A stretch of DNA of 64,000 nt, from the NCBI GenBank assembly GCA_905147135.1, contig LR990060.1, positions 9,502,001 through 9,566,000 on the forward strand, written 5' to 3'. The stretch comes from Blastobasis lacticolella. Its lineage: Eukaryota; Arthropoda; Insecta; Lepidoptera; Blastobasidae. Within the stretch, counting starts at the first letter, position 1, and each line of letters begins with the position of its first letter. Position numbers and translations under genes: made by a program. A model generated the notes under the pieces. The model had not been told where the DNA came from. It saw only the letters and a program-made list of their open reading frames with translations, and made no database searches. Shown piece by piece: positions 1-11,657 of this stretch.

Positions 1-743
1 GTTTTTCCTCACTGATAATTATCATGGTCATGTAGTAAGAGCATCGGTTGGTATTAAACTAATGTACATAACTCAGAAAAGAGTCATTGGTATATTGCCG
101 CAGTGGGATTCAGAGGAATAAATATTTTTATAAGTTATTAAATTATTAATTAACTATGAATAATTCTTTAATTTTCCTTAGGTGCGTAATACAAATACCG
201 TGAACTTCCACTACCTTCTGTTCCACTGATGTCGATATTTAGTAGTCTCTGCATAGCCTATTGATTTTTTATTTATTAAACGTTTTCGTACGTTTTTCGT
301 ACAAAGAACAAACAGAAATTCTACCATAGCACCCCATTTGTTTGCCTTTTCTCGGTCAAAGCATTTAATAATATACTATAGGTAACCTTATAGTGATATT
401 TGTAGTGTGATAAATAAGATAAATCGTTTAAAATCGATTATTTTTATAATAAATTCATTACACAAGTAAGACTTTTAAAAAGTAGACATTTAAATTTAAA
501 GTCTTAGAAAATATGTTTTAAAGGTGAATAAATTAATAATAACTAATTTACCTAAACTAGGATACTCTGTATTTTAAAAAAATAAGGATATTCTGTTTAC
601 ATCTCTTGGCAACCCTTTTAGTGGAATAGCCATCACGATATATATTTTATAACATAGACAAAACTCGGGCTTACATTACCGCTTCAACACAACAATAGCC
701 CACACATGATAGTATACATATCCGCGTCCCTATCCAAAAAAAT
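1..743. other. AT-rich DNA, nothing recognised
   Basis: AT-rich sequence with homopolymer runs. I see no coding segment, tRNA-like box or clear repeat end here. Confidence 0.5.
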
Positions 744-1132
744 ACCATCATCATTGCAACAAATAACAGTCCACTGCAGGGCCTAGAGCTTTTCCCACGA
801 AAGGGGAGGTTATTACCACAATCTTTTTTTTTTTTTTTGGCGCCCAAAGCAAAGGAAATGGGCACCCTCCGGTATAGCGGTTGGGAGGGAGGAGGTGAAC
901 TCTCATGAGTACCAGCCGGCCGGCCGGACTGGTTATGCACGACTCGCCAAAAGAAACCTAGGCGCATACGTACTAAACACCCCCTGGGAGCACCTGTAGC
1001 CATAAGGGCCTTTCAGGTTTCATCGGATGCTACACCCCGTAGGGACGGGGTGCGCTCGGCCACAATCTCCATGCTTGGTAGGCGTGTTGGAGATCGCAGT
1101 GATAAATATAACAATGAGAAAAGCTGCTGAAT
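744..1132 (-). repeat. Family A (RTE-derived short element), interrupted copy
   Basis: This matches the short repeat seen whole at 12431-12685. It carries the motif AACAGTCCACTGCAGG near 766, then GAAAGGGGAGGTTATT, and resumes at 1060 with CACAATCTCCATGCTTGG and GTTGGAGATCGCAGTG. Its minus-strand reading would end in a short GATGAT tail (CATCATCAT at the left edge). The copy is split by an insertion at 824-1059, so it is older than that insertion. The right part stops near 1132, before the far end of the family. Confidence 0.7.
824..1059 (-). mobile_element. 5'-truncated retroelement insertion with poly(A) and target-site duplication
   Basis: A run of 15 T at 824-838 (a poly(A) tail on the minus strand) begins about 220 bp of foreign sequence interrupting the family A copy. 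The host sequence CCACAATCT occurs at 816-824 and again at 1060-1068, as expected for a target-site duplication made by target-primed reverse transcription. The body is GC-rich (GGCGCCCAAAG, then GCCGGCCGGCCGG). It has an open minus-strand frame that I do not recognise, probably a LINE 3' end or SINE. Confidence 0.7.
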
Positions 1133-1463
1133 TTTATTTAAGCACCAACTCCATTCATACTCTATTCCATTTCAGAAAAAAAATCACACTAGCACTAAAA
1201 ATCGAAAAAAAGGAAAAACACAACCTCTTTGGTAGCTTTCCTGTAAATCCGCTAAAGGATTAGTTCGCGGCACTGTAATTCCATCAAAAAGCGTCGGCAA
1301 ATACGTCAAAACGACCTTAAAAAGACAGTTAAGTCGTATTTACGATCTCGGGCCAAAGGAATAAAAATAGGGACGCGCCCACAAGGGCACTCCGTTTTTA
1401 CGCGAAAGAAAGCTTCAGTGATAAGGAGCTAATAATATTACTGGAGACTTCAAGTTAGATGTG
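1133..1463. other. Unassigned
   Basis: AT-rich sequence between the family A remnant and the 1.46-kb tandem duplication. Nothing recognised. Confidence 0.4.
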
Positions 1464-1740
1464 ACTTACTTGGGTATAATGGAGAGTTCCGGTGAATTCT
1501 GTCTTTGGAATTGTTGGAAATGCTAAATAATATTAAAAATATTTTTTCATTTCAGAAGCAGCTCTCAAATTAATTAGTCTTTAATTTTTGGTTCACTCTA
1601 GACTTACTTGAGTATAATGAAGAACAGTTACGGTGAATTCTAGGAATTGAAGGAAAGGGCTACTAAAAAAGTATTGTAAACATTTTTTCATTTCAGAAGC
1701 AGCTCCCACATTGTTTATAGTTTTGAATGTTTGGTCCAAT
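1464..1740 (+). repeat. Two-copy diverged tandem duplication, about 140-bp unit
   Basis: Unit 1 begins ACTTACTTGGGTATAATG at 1464 and unit 2 ACTTACTTGAGTATAATG at about 1602. Both continue with CGGTGAATTCT and later TTTTTTCATTTCAGAAGCAG. The two T-rich CAG positions (1555 and 1696) each look like a splice acceptor. The units differ by scattered substitutions and small indels, so the duplication is not recent. No long ORF supports an exon. Confidence 0.7.
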
Positions 1741-3105
1741 TTATCCTTTATTAGGTATTCAAAGAGCCCAATCCTACTTTAGCCCATACATACAGTCAAG
1801 TCTTTAATTATGAACCGTACATAATTCATTAAGCCAGACTTGCACCAAATTCTTAAACATGTTTAAGAATTACTTTTAACGTCTTTTTGTGTGAAGTTTT
1901 TTGTTTAAGTAACAACTTATGCGTTTAAGTATTTGATGCAAGCCGCCCTAACGTTCCAGCTATATTGATTCTGCTGAAAAATAACGTTTAATGACGTTTA
2001 TTTTCAGATCGTAGCCATGTCTCTACTATCTCACAATAGCATGATAGTAATGATATGGCAGGTTCTATTGACACTTCTTGGAGCAACCCGAAAGCTCAGT
2101 TCCGTGTTTTCTTTGCATTTCTTCATCATTGTACACTTTCACAGGTACTTGCTACTCATTATACTATCACAAATATGAATCAAGACCATCGAACACCATA
2201 CAATAAAAGAATAATTCAAACACAATCATAATTTAAGAATAATAATAATAAATATTTATTTACACAAACAGAAACACCACAACACAAAAATCGGAAAATA
2301 CGACATTTAGTTAAATAGGAGAAAATATACAAACTAATTGATTAAAAAGCACTTTAACTAATTTCACTTTAAAAATAAGCAGTTATCCAAGAGGCACTTA
2401 TAGCATTCCTAAGCAATTACTAAATGACGCAGTCGACAATTTTGGTATAATTGTAACAAACTTCGCCCATGAGGCCTCTTTCCTGATACCTGATGTTCAG
2501 GCACCTATTTACCACGTATCCCTGAGGCTTACGCAACACGTGTTTTTCTTTTTTACTATCTAATTAGTACTTGACCAACGGCTCACCTGATGGCCATAAT
2601 ACCAATAGAACTGCTCAGTCTCCACCTAAATATTTAACCAGGTTCGGTAGTGTGACCCCGTGACCTTTCAGATCAGCAAGGTCTACTTCAATAAACTGTT
2701 TACTTTCGAGAAAATGCTTGATATGCTCTATAGGTAACATTTGAACGATACCACTAGACTGCGAAAGCGACCCCAAACTAGTGGAAACTTGCTTGCGATA
2801 TTGATAACAAAAGTTAAGCAACTCACTCGATGCCGGTAACTGGATAGGTGACCGTTTCGTACTTTGAAGCTATCCAACATAGAACACCCTTGCACTGCTA
2901 TCTCAAGTGTGTCCGCGACACAGCTCGCACCGAGAGAGAGCGTTTGTTTCCTTCTCTCAATAATAAGATGAAAAAGATTGCAGTATATCTATGTCGCGCC
3001 TTTTCTCTCTTATCGCGCGCGAGAGCAACTTGTGCTAGCCGTACTGTTTTCTTTCTCCAATTCAAAACACATACATACCTGCTCTAGTGATAAGGAAGTA
3101 AATAC
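1741..3105. other. Unassigned AT-rich DNA
   Basis: Nothing convincingly coding. GGCTCACCTGATGGCC near 2581 resembles the short LINE 3'-end motif seen repeatedly elsewhere (ACCTGATGGTAAGC type). A GC-rich patch at 2900-3050 with GAGAGAGAG and CTCTCTTATCGCGCG has local self-complementarity but no assigned function. Confidence 0.35.
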
Positions 3106-3175
3106 CTTAGGTACAAATTCACACAGCGCCATCTAGCCACATACTAAGCCTTGCTTAGTAAAGATACATTGTTTG
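3106..3175 (-). repeat. SINE C tail fragment
   Basis: ACAAATTCACACAGCGCCATCTAGCC matches the 3' end of the tRNA-Gly-derived SINE C (whole copies at 28435 and 44229), read on the minus strand. The match fades after about 60 bp; the tRNA head is absent. Confidence 0.6.
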
Positions 3176-4124
3176 GTCTTTCTCGTAAATATGAACTAAT
3201 CTGCTGCCCGGACACAAGCCGGCAAAGATTTGGGCCTTTTTATTTAGCTTAGTTCTTTCGGAACCGTGTACTTACAATGTAATAGTGCCATAACTTGGAA
3301 AGGATGGTGTTTCGGGGAAAAGGGAATTGTTTGAAACTATTCTCGGTCTAGGTTTGCTTTAGTAAAAGTTATCACAATACGTGAACGTAGGCTTAGTTGG
3401 TACTAGGCACAGAAATCAAAGTATTGCTATTTGTGTATTTATTTATTAGCACTTATTGTGCACATGGTATTTTTCACTCTTTTTAATATAAAAATACAGT
3501 AATGTACACGTAAAATGGCCGCTGTGATTAGAACATAATGACTTTTGTTGCCCTGCGTCCCGAACCAGGAATAACTTGTGTCTTGGGAATCAGTGAAATC
3601 ACCCATGCCGAAAGTACACCCAACTAAATAGAAAACTTATAGAAAAAAAGAGAGATATGAGATAAACTATATAATCTATAGAAAGTTAATATAATATATC
3701 TTAGTCTAGTGTTCACAAAACAACAAAATTGACCAATAATAGAGCTGCGTTGAAGGCAGCGCGATCACTTGGCAAAGGACCACTAACGTATTGACTGTGA
3801 ATTGAAAGGCTTTGCCGTAAGACATAGACAAAGACAAATCTTTGTTTGGCCCTTTTTTTGTTTAGTAGTTTTTCAAAGTTTTCGCATGAATGACTGTGAC
3901 GAAATTTTCACGATATCCCTTAAACCAGAGAAGATATATGCGCGCGCTAGAACATAATTACATGTCTGATGACGTCATTCGACACCCGGGCAAACTTTAC
4001 GTAACACGTAATAAAGCACATATTTTATTTCGCTTGACATTTCCTTCAAATATCTTTCACTGGGCTTCATTGCTTTCAAACTGCGTTCAGATTTAATCAA
4101 CAAACCCAAAAAATTCTACCATAT
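3176..4124. other. Unassigned
   Basis: No recognisable gene or repeat. Short ORFs here have no motif and look random. Confidence 0.35.
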
Positions 4125-4400
4125 CATCATATCAGACGAAAGACGCCAACTGCTAGGCATAGGCCTCCCCCAGAGATCTCCACAAAGGCCGGTCCTGTGC
4201 CTTCCGCATCCAGATGGTACTTGCGATCTTTACCAGGTCGTCGGTCAACCTTGTCGGGAAGACCTACCCACGCTGCGTTGTCCGGTCATCACATGGTCGC
4301 CATTCGAGAACTTTACTGGCCCATCGGCCCTCTGTTCTTCGAGCTGTGCGCCCTTCCCACTGCCATTTTAACCTGGCAATACTTAGGGCTATGTCTCTAA
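4125..4400 (-). pseudogene. 5'-truncated RTE (family 1) 3' end
   Basis: The stretch aligns by eye with 20709-20975, the last 80 or so codons and 3' end of the intact RTE. It shares GGCATAGGCCTCCCCCAGAG, TCTTCGAGCTGTGCGCCC and the CATCATATCAG terminus. Many substitutions show it is an older insertion. Loss of the 5' part and retention of the 3' end is the usual outcome of LINE retrotransposition. Confidence 0.8.
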
Positions 4401-4454
4401 TTACATTCACCCTACAGAATATCGCAGCTAAATAATACTCTTTTAAATAGTATT

Positions 4455-4680
4455 GTGTTTCGGCCGGTTAATAAGGTCTCCAGTGCTCCATGGGGTAGGG
4501 ATTTGGGGAACCGTGGCTTTGGCAGTGGAGGGGCATTTGCCTTTTTGCTGCCAGAGCAACGTGTTATAGAGGTGGGCAATGCATTGGCGATACTATTGGT
4601 GTTGCTAATGTCTATAGGCAGTGGTGACCACTTTCCATCGGGTTTGCCTAGCATATGATTTAAAAAATAAAAAAATACTG
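4455..4680 (+). repeat. LINE (CR1/Jockey-type) 3' end remnant
   Basis: GTTGCTAATGTCTATAGGC then GGTGACCACTTTCCATC and an A-rich end. The same motifs follow the recognisable LINE C-terminus at 61940-62160, so this is the 3' UTR of a related element. The upstream part (TTGGGGAACCGTGG) is decayed. Confidence 0.65.
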
Positions 4681-5432
4681 TTTCTGAATATAAAGGTCAA
4701 AGTGTACATTTTAACTTAACACAATAGGCAATTATAATAAAACACACCGCGTTAAACCACGTATATACGACCGAGAAAAATGTTTTGAAAAAGGCGACTT
4801 ACACTTTTCTATTCAACTACAACTGTGCGGGTTTTCTTTGTAGCTTTAAACACAATTAATAAAGAGTGTGTTTCCATTCTCACTAATTACAGAATCAGCT
4901 AACAAACACCGCAGCTAGTTCTATGCCTCGTTTAAAAGCAATTAAAGTCAGTTAAACTATGCTCAAGTGTAAAACGAAAGTTTTATATTGGGCTCGCGGT
5001 ATTTTATTGGAATTTAATTGTGCACACTTAAGCGTTTTTTGTTTTGGGGATTCGTAGAATGAATACGAAAAAGGAAGAAATCTGTATCGATGAGGCCGAA
5101 CCGTTACTTACCACTAGGTGAGATGGCGGTCAAATGCCGGGATAATCAATCAGCAAGGGTTATATTTTTAAGGGCATATGCAAAGTTACTAGATATAGAA
5201 ATGGCAGGTATTAGAAGGTTTTAAAAAGAGGGTCCCATACAAATAAAATAATATAGGTTTGTGGGTCCGTAGACCACGAACAGAGCAGCAGCGTTTTTTA
5301 TTTAATACAACGATCTCCAAACTGTATGCTGAGATTATGACGTTTTTCTTCAATTTCGACAGTGTCATCAAATCAGGCCCAGTTATGTATTAAAAATAAA
5401 ATGATTGTCTAATTATAAATAATAATAAATAT
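4681..5432. other. Unassigned
   Basis: AT-rich. ACTAGGTGAGATGGCGGTCA near 5113 is shared, inverted, with 62725-62760 (TTTGACCGCCATCTCACC), so a dispersed LINE-tail motif is present. Otherwise nothing recognised. Confidence 0.35.
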
Positions 5433-5670
5433 TCGTGGACAAATTCACAAAGCGCCATCTAGCCCCAATCTAAGCAAAGCTTGTACTATGGGTGCTAAAT
5501 AACTGATATACTACTTAAATATATATATTCTTTTTATACATAGAACGCCCAGACCCGTAACAGAAATTAAAATTCATTATTTCAATTTCTGCCCGGCCGG
5601 AAATCGAACCCGGGACCTCGTGCGTGGCAGACCGGATGTTGACCATTGAACCACTCAAATCGTCAAACAT
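5433..5670 (-). repeat. SINE C, near full length
   Basis: Minus-strand copy of the tRNA-Gly-like SINE. The tail (GTGGACAAATTCACAAAGCG) is at the left. The promoter head at the right reads, on the plus strand, CCGGAAATCGAACCCGGGACC (B box complement) and TTGACCATTGAACCACTCA (A box region). The tail carries A/T-rich repeats (AATAATAATAAAT) at 5418-5432. It is a non-autonomous retroelement transcribed by RNA polymerase III. Confidence 0.85.
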
Positions 5671-6864
5671 TACACTTATTTCCCATGAAATCTTAACTAG
5701 ACTCCTTAGTCTAGTGAAAGTCTATTCCTACCCTCGCTTCACCTTTCACTCCAAACACATATAGCATGCTCCCCACACCGTTATAGGAGCCACTATACAG
5801 GATGTGCAAATCTCCGGCAGGACCGCAAACTGTCAGCGCCACCACATGCGCCGGTCGCCACAACGCACTTTATGCTTCACGTCACGCCCCGTTGCATCAC
5901 TGCTATAGCACTTCTGGCTCTATAGTGCATAGTGAGAGTACAGTCGAAACTCTAATATCTCTCAAGGCATATTTGTGGTTTTGGATGTCATCGACTATAA
6001 CATTCGAGTAATACGAGCAAATATTTATATGGCAAACTTAAGAGAGCGGTCACGCGTAGCTTGTATGTGCGAGACACGGATTTGTGTCTGACTAGTGGAC
6101 CCGGCGCGGCTGATTCGTTTGCGTTACTACCCTACACTTACTTTACACCTACCCACCTTTTTTTTCTTACTTTACTTTACTTACTTTTTCTACTTGTAAA
6201 CCTTCCTCTTGCTGAAAATCGCATTAAAATCCGTTGCGTCGTTTAAAAAATCTAAGCATACATAGATACATACGGCGGAAATCCAATTTGTTTTGTACTA
6301 TGTAGAAATAAATCCCTTAATAAGATGCCAGGTATCTAGATGATGTGGATGAAATCTATCCCATAGTCGGAGGGAAAAGAGAAAAGTGGACCGAAATCGA
6401 CTCATCACATACACACCTACGCACAATCGTAAATACATACACACTCACGCTTGTATCCCGCAGGGATATAAAATTGTAATACGTACAAATTTCGTTTGAA
6501 ATTCGTAATAGGCCGCGGGATATCGCCATTTAAAATACAGTCGACTCTTTTTTATGAGAAAGAAGCAGCCAATAATCTTTAAAGCTTTATATCTCTTTTT
6601 TAGAACCAATTTCATTCCATCACATTGATTATGTGACTATTTGGTGCAGTAATGAAGTGAAATTAAAACTTTGGACATTGAGGACATTGTTAGGGCACTG
6701 ACTGTACATCGGCCGAATAACAACAATAGTGTGTGAAATCTAGCATAACTGAGCTGGCCATTCAGCTTTTATGGCTAGATGCACAAAGGCGTCTATTTTA
6801 AAGTTGAAATTGAGTTTTTTTTATATTAATAAGGATATCATTATCAATTTATGAGGATCCTTAA
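5671..6864. other. Unassigned, partly GC-rich
   Basis: A moderately GC-rich block at 5760-5960 (CTGTCAGCGCCACCACATGC) is unrecognised. At 6215-6290 the phrase ATTAAAATCCGTTGCGTCG with ACATAGATACATAC is the inverse of the common Lep1-like motif (compare 42740-42790). Confidence 0.35.
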
Positions 6865-7022
6865 ACATAGGATCATCGGTGGCCAAGTGGTTAAGGTATC
6901 CGACTCGTAAGCGAGAGGTAAAGGAGTACTGGTTTCCACTGTAATTAGATGATCTGCCAAATTCTGGATCATGGTCAAGCCGGATCCCGGGCCCTCGCGC
7001 TCGAGAGCACAACCGGGACATT
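6865..7022 (+). repeat. SINE B, internally deleted copy
   Basis: The head GGTGGCCAAGTGGTTAAGG (A box-like) and CGTAAGCGAGAGGT resembles a tRNA. It passes directly to the family tail: GATCTGCCAAATTCTGGATC, then GAGAGCACAACCGGGACAT. The roughly 150-bp middle seen in the 63366-63690 copy is missing. It abuts an RTE fragment at 7023. Confidence 0.75.
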
Positions 7023-7290
7023 GAGTTACTTTCTGCGCTGGCTCAGCGTCCCAAAGTGAATCTTGGCCTCCGACACCAGAGATCGCCATATGTTCCTATC
7101 CTGCGCCATCTCCTGCCAATAGAGGATTTCCAGTGCGTGCAGGTCTTTCATCCATCCAGCGATATCTGGGTCGCCCGACCGGTCAACGTCTATCCGGCCG
7201 GTCCACATATGCTCTCCTTACGGCGCGATCCTCCCCAATCGTCTCCACGTGGCCAAGCCAACGCAGCCTTGCGGCCTTGATCTCTCCCAG
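7023..7290 (-). pseudogene. RTE-like (family 2) reverse transcriptase C-terminal fragment
   Basis: On the minus strand the frames give RLRWLGHVE, GRPRYRWMD and AQDRNIWRSLVSEAKIHFG. These are the conserved C-terminal blocks of RTE/BovB-like endonuclease-reverse transcriptases (the basic GRPxxRW and DRxxWR signatures). The segments lie in more than one frame with stops between them, so it is dead. A smaller related piece is at 28207-28256. This family differs from the intact RTE at 20.7 kb. Confidence 0.75.
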
Positions 7291-7746
7291 AATATTGGGT
7301 TCGGAAATTTATAAGCTGTTCCACCTCCTCGTTCTTTCTCCTATGGTAAACCTAAATAAGGAAAATAAATACAAAAAAAAATATTATTTTAAGGTGGCTA
7401 TGCATATCCCACCGTCCACCATTCATCACATTGAAATACATGTTTTGTCAGCGTTTACACTCTTAAAGAATTTAACATAGCAAGGAGCCGCCTAGGTCCT
7501 GTTATGGAATTTACCATAATTCCTATGACTTCTGTAGACTAGAAAGCGGCTAGCAGAATTTTCTGTGAGATATTTTCAACGCTCTCCAACCCGTTTCGAA
7601 GCTTGAATCATTTAGATTTTGTTCAGGGAAATGACATCGCGGAACGTTGAAGATTATTGTTACAATTTATTTACCAATACGATTAAAGTACAACACGCGT
7701 CTGATTTTATTTGGTCAGATCTTAGCGTAACTTCGGGTAGGTATAC
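7291..7746. other. Unassigned
   Basis: AT-rich flank of the RTE remnant; nothing recognised. Confidence 0.35.
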
Positions 7747-7818
7747 CAACAAACGGTATCAGCGAATAGTTCGCTGATAGTTTGTTGCTGATGATGATGA
7801 TGATGATGAAGATGATGA
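7747..7818. repeat. Hairpin followed by a (GAT)n tract
   Basis: CAACAAACGGTATCAGCGAA at 7747-7766 pairs with TTCGCTGATAGTTTGTTG at 7770-7787 (2-base bulge, 3-base loop). It runs directly into GATGATGATGATGATGATGA and further GAT units. A hairpin next to a GAT tail is what the 3' end of an RTE-type LINE or its SINE can look like, but no coding part precedes it. Confidence 0.6.
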
Positions 7819-8382
7819 TGATATTACTCCTACACGCACACACTGTTGAACGGATTATGACAACATTTTACTTACATTCCAGATTGTACTTCATGAATTG
7901 TTGTCACTTATATTCCAGAAACACCGGTTGTACCTAATTCGATTGTAGTCAAACGAAATTTTGTAAAGAACCATTGGTGACAAACTATTAAATACAACAT
8001 AAGAAGACGACAGGAAAATATAACCATAGAAGAAAACACGCCGCCAAAAGATAATTAACTGTTCTATTACAAGTGACGACAATATTATTAGCACTGTAAT
8101 AATTTATTTACTACTCTGTTCGCGTTCGCCAAGAATAGGCGAGAAATAACTTCTCCGTATCATCCCAAGCAGGAACAATGAAATATGCACGTGGTTCCGG
8201 ACTGAATCAGAAACGCGAAGGACACACTGTGAAAAATATATCGGCTACCCTCATGCCAGTTGGATGTTGGCGCGGATGCAGCTGCGGTTCTGAATTTTGC
8301 AACGTATTTTCCTCGCACCATGTTTTTGGAAAACTATGAACTTAAATAACTCGGGCGGTTACCGTAGTAAATAAAACTGCGC
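7819..8382. other. Unassigned
   Basis: CTGTTGAACGGATTATGAC near 7844 resembles the Lep1-like dispersed motif. The rest is unrecognised AT-rich DNA. Confidence 0.35.
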
Positions 8383-8495
8383 CGTCTACAGTGCCACAAA
8401 CATGTCTGACCGGGTGACAGCGTCAGCGGCATTGACATTACATTTCAAAACGGCAAAACTTAGTTCCGGTTTTTGCCACCGGGTCGAATAGGTTT
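8383..8495 (-). mobile_element. Family E foldback element (MITE-like)
   Basis: This is the reverse complement, with mismatches, of 13453-13565. Shared blocks include TCTGACCGGGTGACAGCG, GGCATTGACATTACATTTC and TTTGCCACCGGGTC. Its ends (CTGACCGGGTG and CACCGGGTCGAATAG) are inverted repeats of each other. No coding capacity. Confidence 0.65.
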
Positions 8496-10371
8496 ATAGG
8501 TTTGTCAACAATCTTGTCAAGCCGCTAGATATAACATTGTAAACGCGTACAAGAATTTGTATGCTAATAGCTATGTGTAATACGTCGTTGGATAGCTATT
8601 TTCGAGCTGAACAAAAGTAACTATGGCGCTAGTTGTAAATGTTAGTCCGTTCCGGGTTATGCCGTACTAAACGTATCACAGTTATAAGTATTTTTCTCTG
8701 TTCTACCCACATTTAATGGTCAGAACTAAATCCATGGTGTTATACCGCCAGTGCAAAGTCGCATCGTATATAGAAAGAACTCTTTGGGAATATGTCGTTT
8801 TCTTAACTTCTCTTATCCATGGTTACATTAAGCCCTAGAACAATATCCTCGATGGAAAGCGGTAATATATTACGAATGGTTTCTTCGCCGAAGTCCTAAC
8901 TTGTGTGATTCCTATATCGCCGGATACCAAGCTCGCCGGAGTCCAAAATTATCGGATACACTCACACACTTGGGTTCACAAAGGGTGAACCCAGATATGA
9001 ATGCGTAGAGTGGATACAAAACAATAATAATAATATTTTTTTAAGTGCAGCTACTTTATAATGATTTATTTCATGGCAAAACAAAACACCTTTATAATAA
9101 GATTCTTTAGAAAGAAAGAAAAGACATTTATTAAACATAGCAGAGCACGTCACAATAAAAGTTATATAATTGACAAAGAAAACATTGGCGCAAGGAGCGG
9201 CTCTTAGCGCTGGTATTCTGTGAGCCCATTTAGCAGTATTTCAAAACAAATAAAACTAGGTTTTAATCGTAGAATGTCTTTTATATGTTGAATATGTAAG
9301 GACAATGTATAGCCAATAGTATATACCTGCATATTGGAAGCCGATGACCCTGGAATCAGACAATATAGAAAACCTACGAGTTAGGAATCCGGCTATTTTG
9401 GAATCCAGCGTATAACGCACGGGACAAAACATCTACGAAACTCTAAATTAGATATCATGCTATCTTTGAACGATGGCCACTTTCTCCAAGTTGGTGTTCC
9501 TCAAGAATGCAACTACATTTTTATAGTTTCGAGGGACCCCTGGTAGCTATAAAACTCGTTTACTGATTAAGAACTTTAATTAATATTCATAAATCATTAC
9601 TGTTTACAGATTTAACCACGTTGATGACGCAGTCTTGAATTTTAACAGCTTTTCCATAGAAGTTAAGCCCATTAAAACTTTGACCTCTTTTAAGGTTTTC
9701 GATTCGTAGAACGATTTTCCTAAAAAATACTATAACTTGTTACATATCTTTGGGAAACAGCATGCACAAATTGGACTTTACGTACAGTATTTTTCATAAA
9801 AAAAATTTGTATATTTCCATAATTAATACGCTCATAAAGGAGAAAGGTACAGAAAGTCTGAAAAAATATTTCTTCGTCGTCCTTTTAACATGTTCCTTAC
9901 GTTCATATAACTTTTACTTTATAAGTATCATTCTCTATTAAAAGTTTGTATGCTTGTTACTTTTTATCTTCTTTGGAATGTGGGTCAGAGGTTGGATGCG
10001 TAAAAATGTAATATCGAAATAGGTATTTATGGTTGTAAGTATGATGTTTTATAGGCAGACCTCTGGCTTTCGCGTGCCGAGTTAGAGTACAACCGGGATT
10101 TAATGCAAGATGATGATGACGTATGTGACGACGAGCAGTGAATGCTGGCCAAGAATAAGCGACAATCCACAAGGATACAACAAGAACAATTACAAAAGAC
10201 GAATGTAAAAAATGTTATTGCAATTTAAATTTATTTTGGAGTCACTGCGCATTTTTTTTAAATACGTAAACTATTAGTACGTGTTTCAGGACTCTGTTAC
10301 GACGTCCGCCTGAATGGGTACCACATCCTTATATGTTTGTATTGTTGTTTTTTTATGCTACGCAGTTACAA
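8496..10371. other. Unassigned AT-rich stretch
   Basis: No gene recognised. GAGTACAACCGGGATTTAATG at 10084-10104, followed by GATGATGATGACG, looks like an isolated 3' end of SINE B with its GAT tail. The remainder shows only random short ORFs. Confidence 0.4.
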
Positions 10372-10435
10372 AGGAGCCGATAGCTTACCTGATGGTAAGC
10401 GGTAACTGTCACCAATAACATTTATGATCTGTGCA
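10372..10435. repeat. LINE 3'-end trace
   Basis: GAGCCGATAGCTTACCTGATGG then GGTAACTGTCACC matches short LINE-tail traces near 46152, 53972 and 56820. The function is structural remnant only. Confidence 0.5.
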
Positions 10436-10831
10436 TTTATAATCTGACCAGACTGACTTGTCTTATTTGGTTAAGGAAATTATGTATTTAAATGGATAAT
10501 GTGCAGCAGTATTCGTTTAAATTCACATTCTATGTGTTCCCTGTATAATTCAAGACATCTTTACACAAAATACGTAGCGTGATTGATACGGCAAGTCGTG
10601 ATTTTGGGCAATGTTTGATCACCAAATAAGACAAGTCAGTTTAAACAGATCATAGGTTTCATGTTACAAAAATGCAGAAGAGCTGGTGCATTGTCACTGT
10701 AAAGACTAAGATGAAATGCCCTATGCCTGTAATTCTTCTGCTGTCTTCCGGTTTGAATGATAAAATAATGATAAAACTTACATTATTACAGGCATTAGAC
10801 GTATACTCTTAGTCCTCATAGTGACAACGCA

Positions 10832-11657
10832 CCTGGGCTTCGATTCTGGTACGGAAATCGTCTCAGTTGCAGTAACATTGCAATTGCATCGCATGTCAAA
10901 CGTGTGATTGTTATTCAAATGACAGATTTTGAGTTGCAACTTTCATGAGTTTATAGTTTTCCACAATTCGTTTTCTGGTACTTTGGTTGCATTATGGTTT
11001 TAATTGGGCGTTTGGTACTCCAATAAATAAATAAATTACTAAGTTGCATCTGTCTTAGTTGTCAAACTGGCTTCAATTCTGTCAACGAAAACGTGTCAAA
11101 GGCCGAACAATGATTTAACTGCAATTTAACTGGGATGATGCTGGGATTGACTCGATACCTCGACGTAGTTATAGTAACATCACAGTTACATTGCAACATA
11201 ATAACAACTGCATTGCACACCAGAAACGGTACCCTGGGCTTCGATTCTGGTAGGGAAATCGTCTCAGTTGCAGTAACGTTACAATTGCATCGCATGTCAA
11301 TCGAGTGATTGTTATTCAAATGACAGATGCTGCGTTGCAACTTTCATGAGTTCGAACTTTTTCACAATTCGTTTTCTGGTACTTAAGTTGCATTATGGTT
11401 TTATATGGCTGTTGGTACTTAGTTAGTTGGTTGGTACTTGGTTGGTACAATAAATTAATAAATAACTAAGTTGCATCTTTCTTAGTTGTCAAACTGCCTT
11501 CAATTCTGTCAACGAAAACATGTCAAAGGTCGAACAATGATTTAACTGCAACTTAACTGGGATGATGCTGGGACTGACTCGATACCTCGACGTAGTTATA
11601 GTAACATTACAGTTACATTGCAACGTAATAACAACTGCATTGCATACCATAATCGTA
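10832..11657 (+). repeat. Two-copy tandem repeat, about 400-bp unit, with inverted ends
   Basis: Copy 1 (10832-11232) and copy 2 (11233-11657) both begin CCTGGGCTTCGATTCTGGTA and share most of their sequence. Copy 2 has about 20 bp extra from a GTTGGTACTTGGTTGGTAC expansion. Within each unit the left end (TTCTGGTA, CAGTTGCAGTAAC) is inversely related to the right end (GTAACATCACAGTTACATTG, CAACTGCATTGCAC, ACCAGAA). That suggests two head-to-tail foldback DNA elements. No protein-coding signal is visible. Confidence 0.75.
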
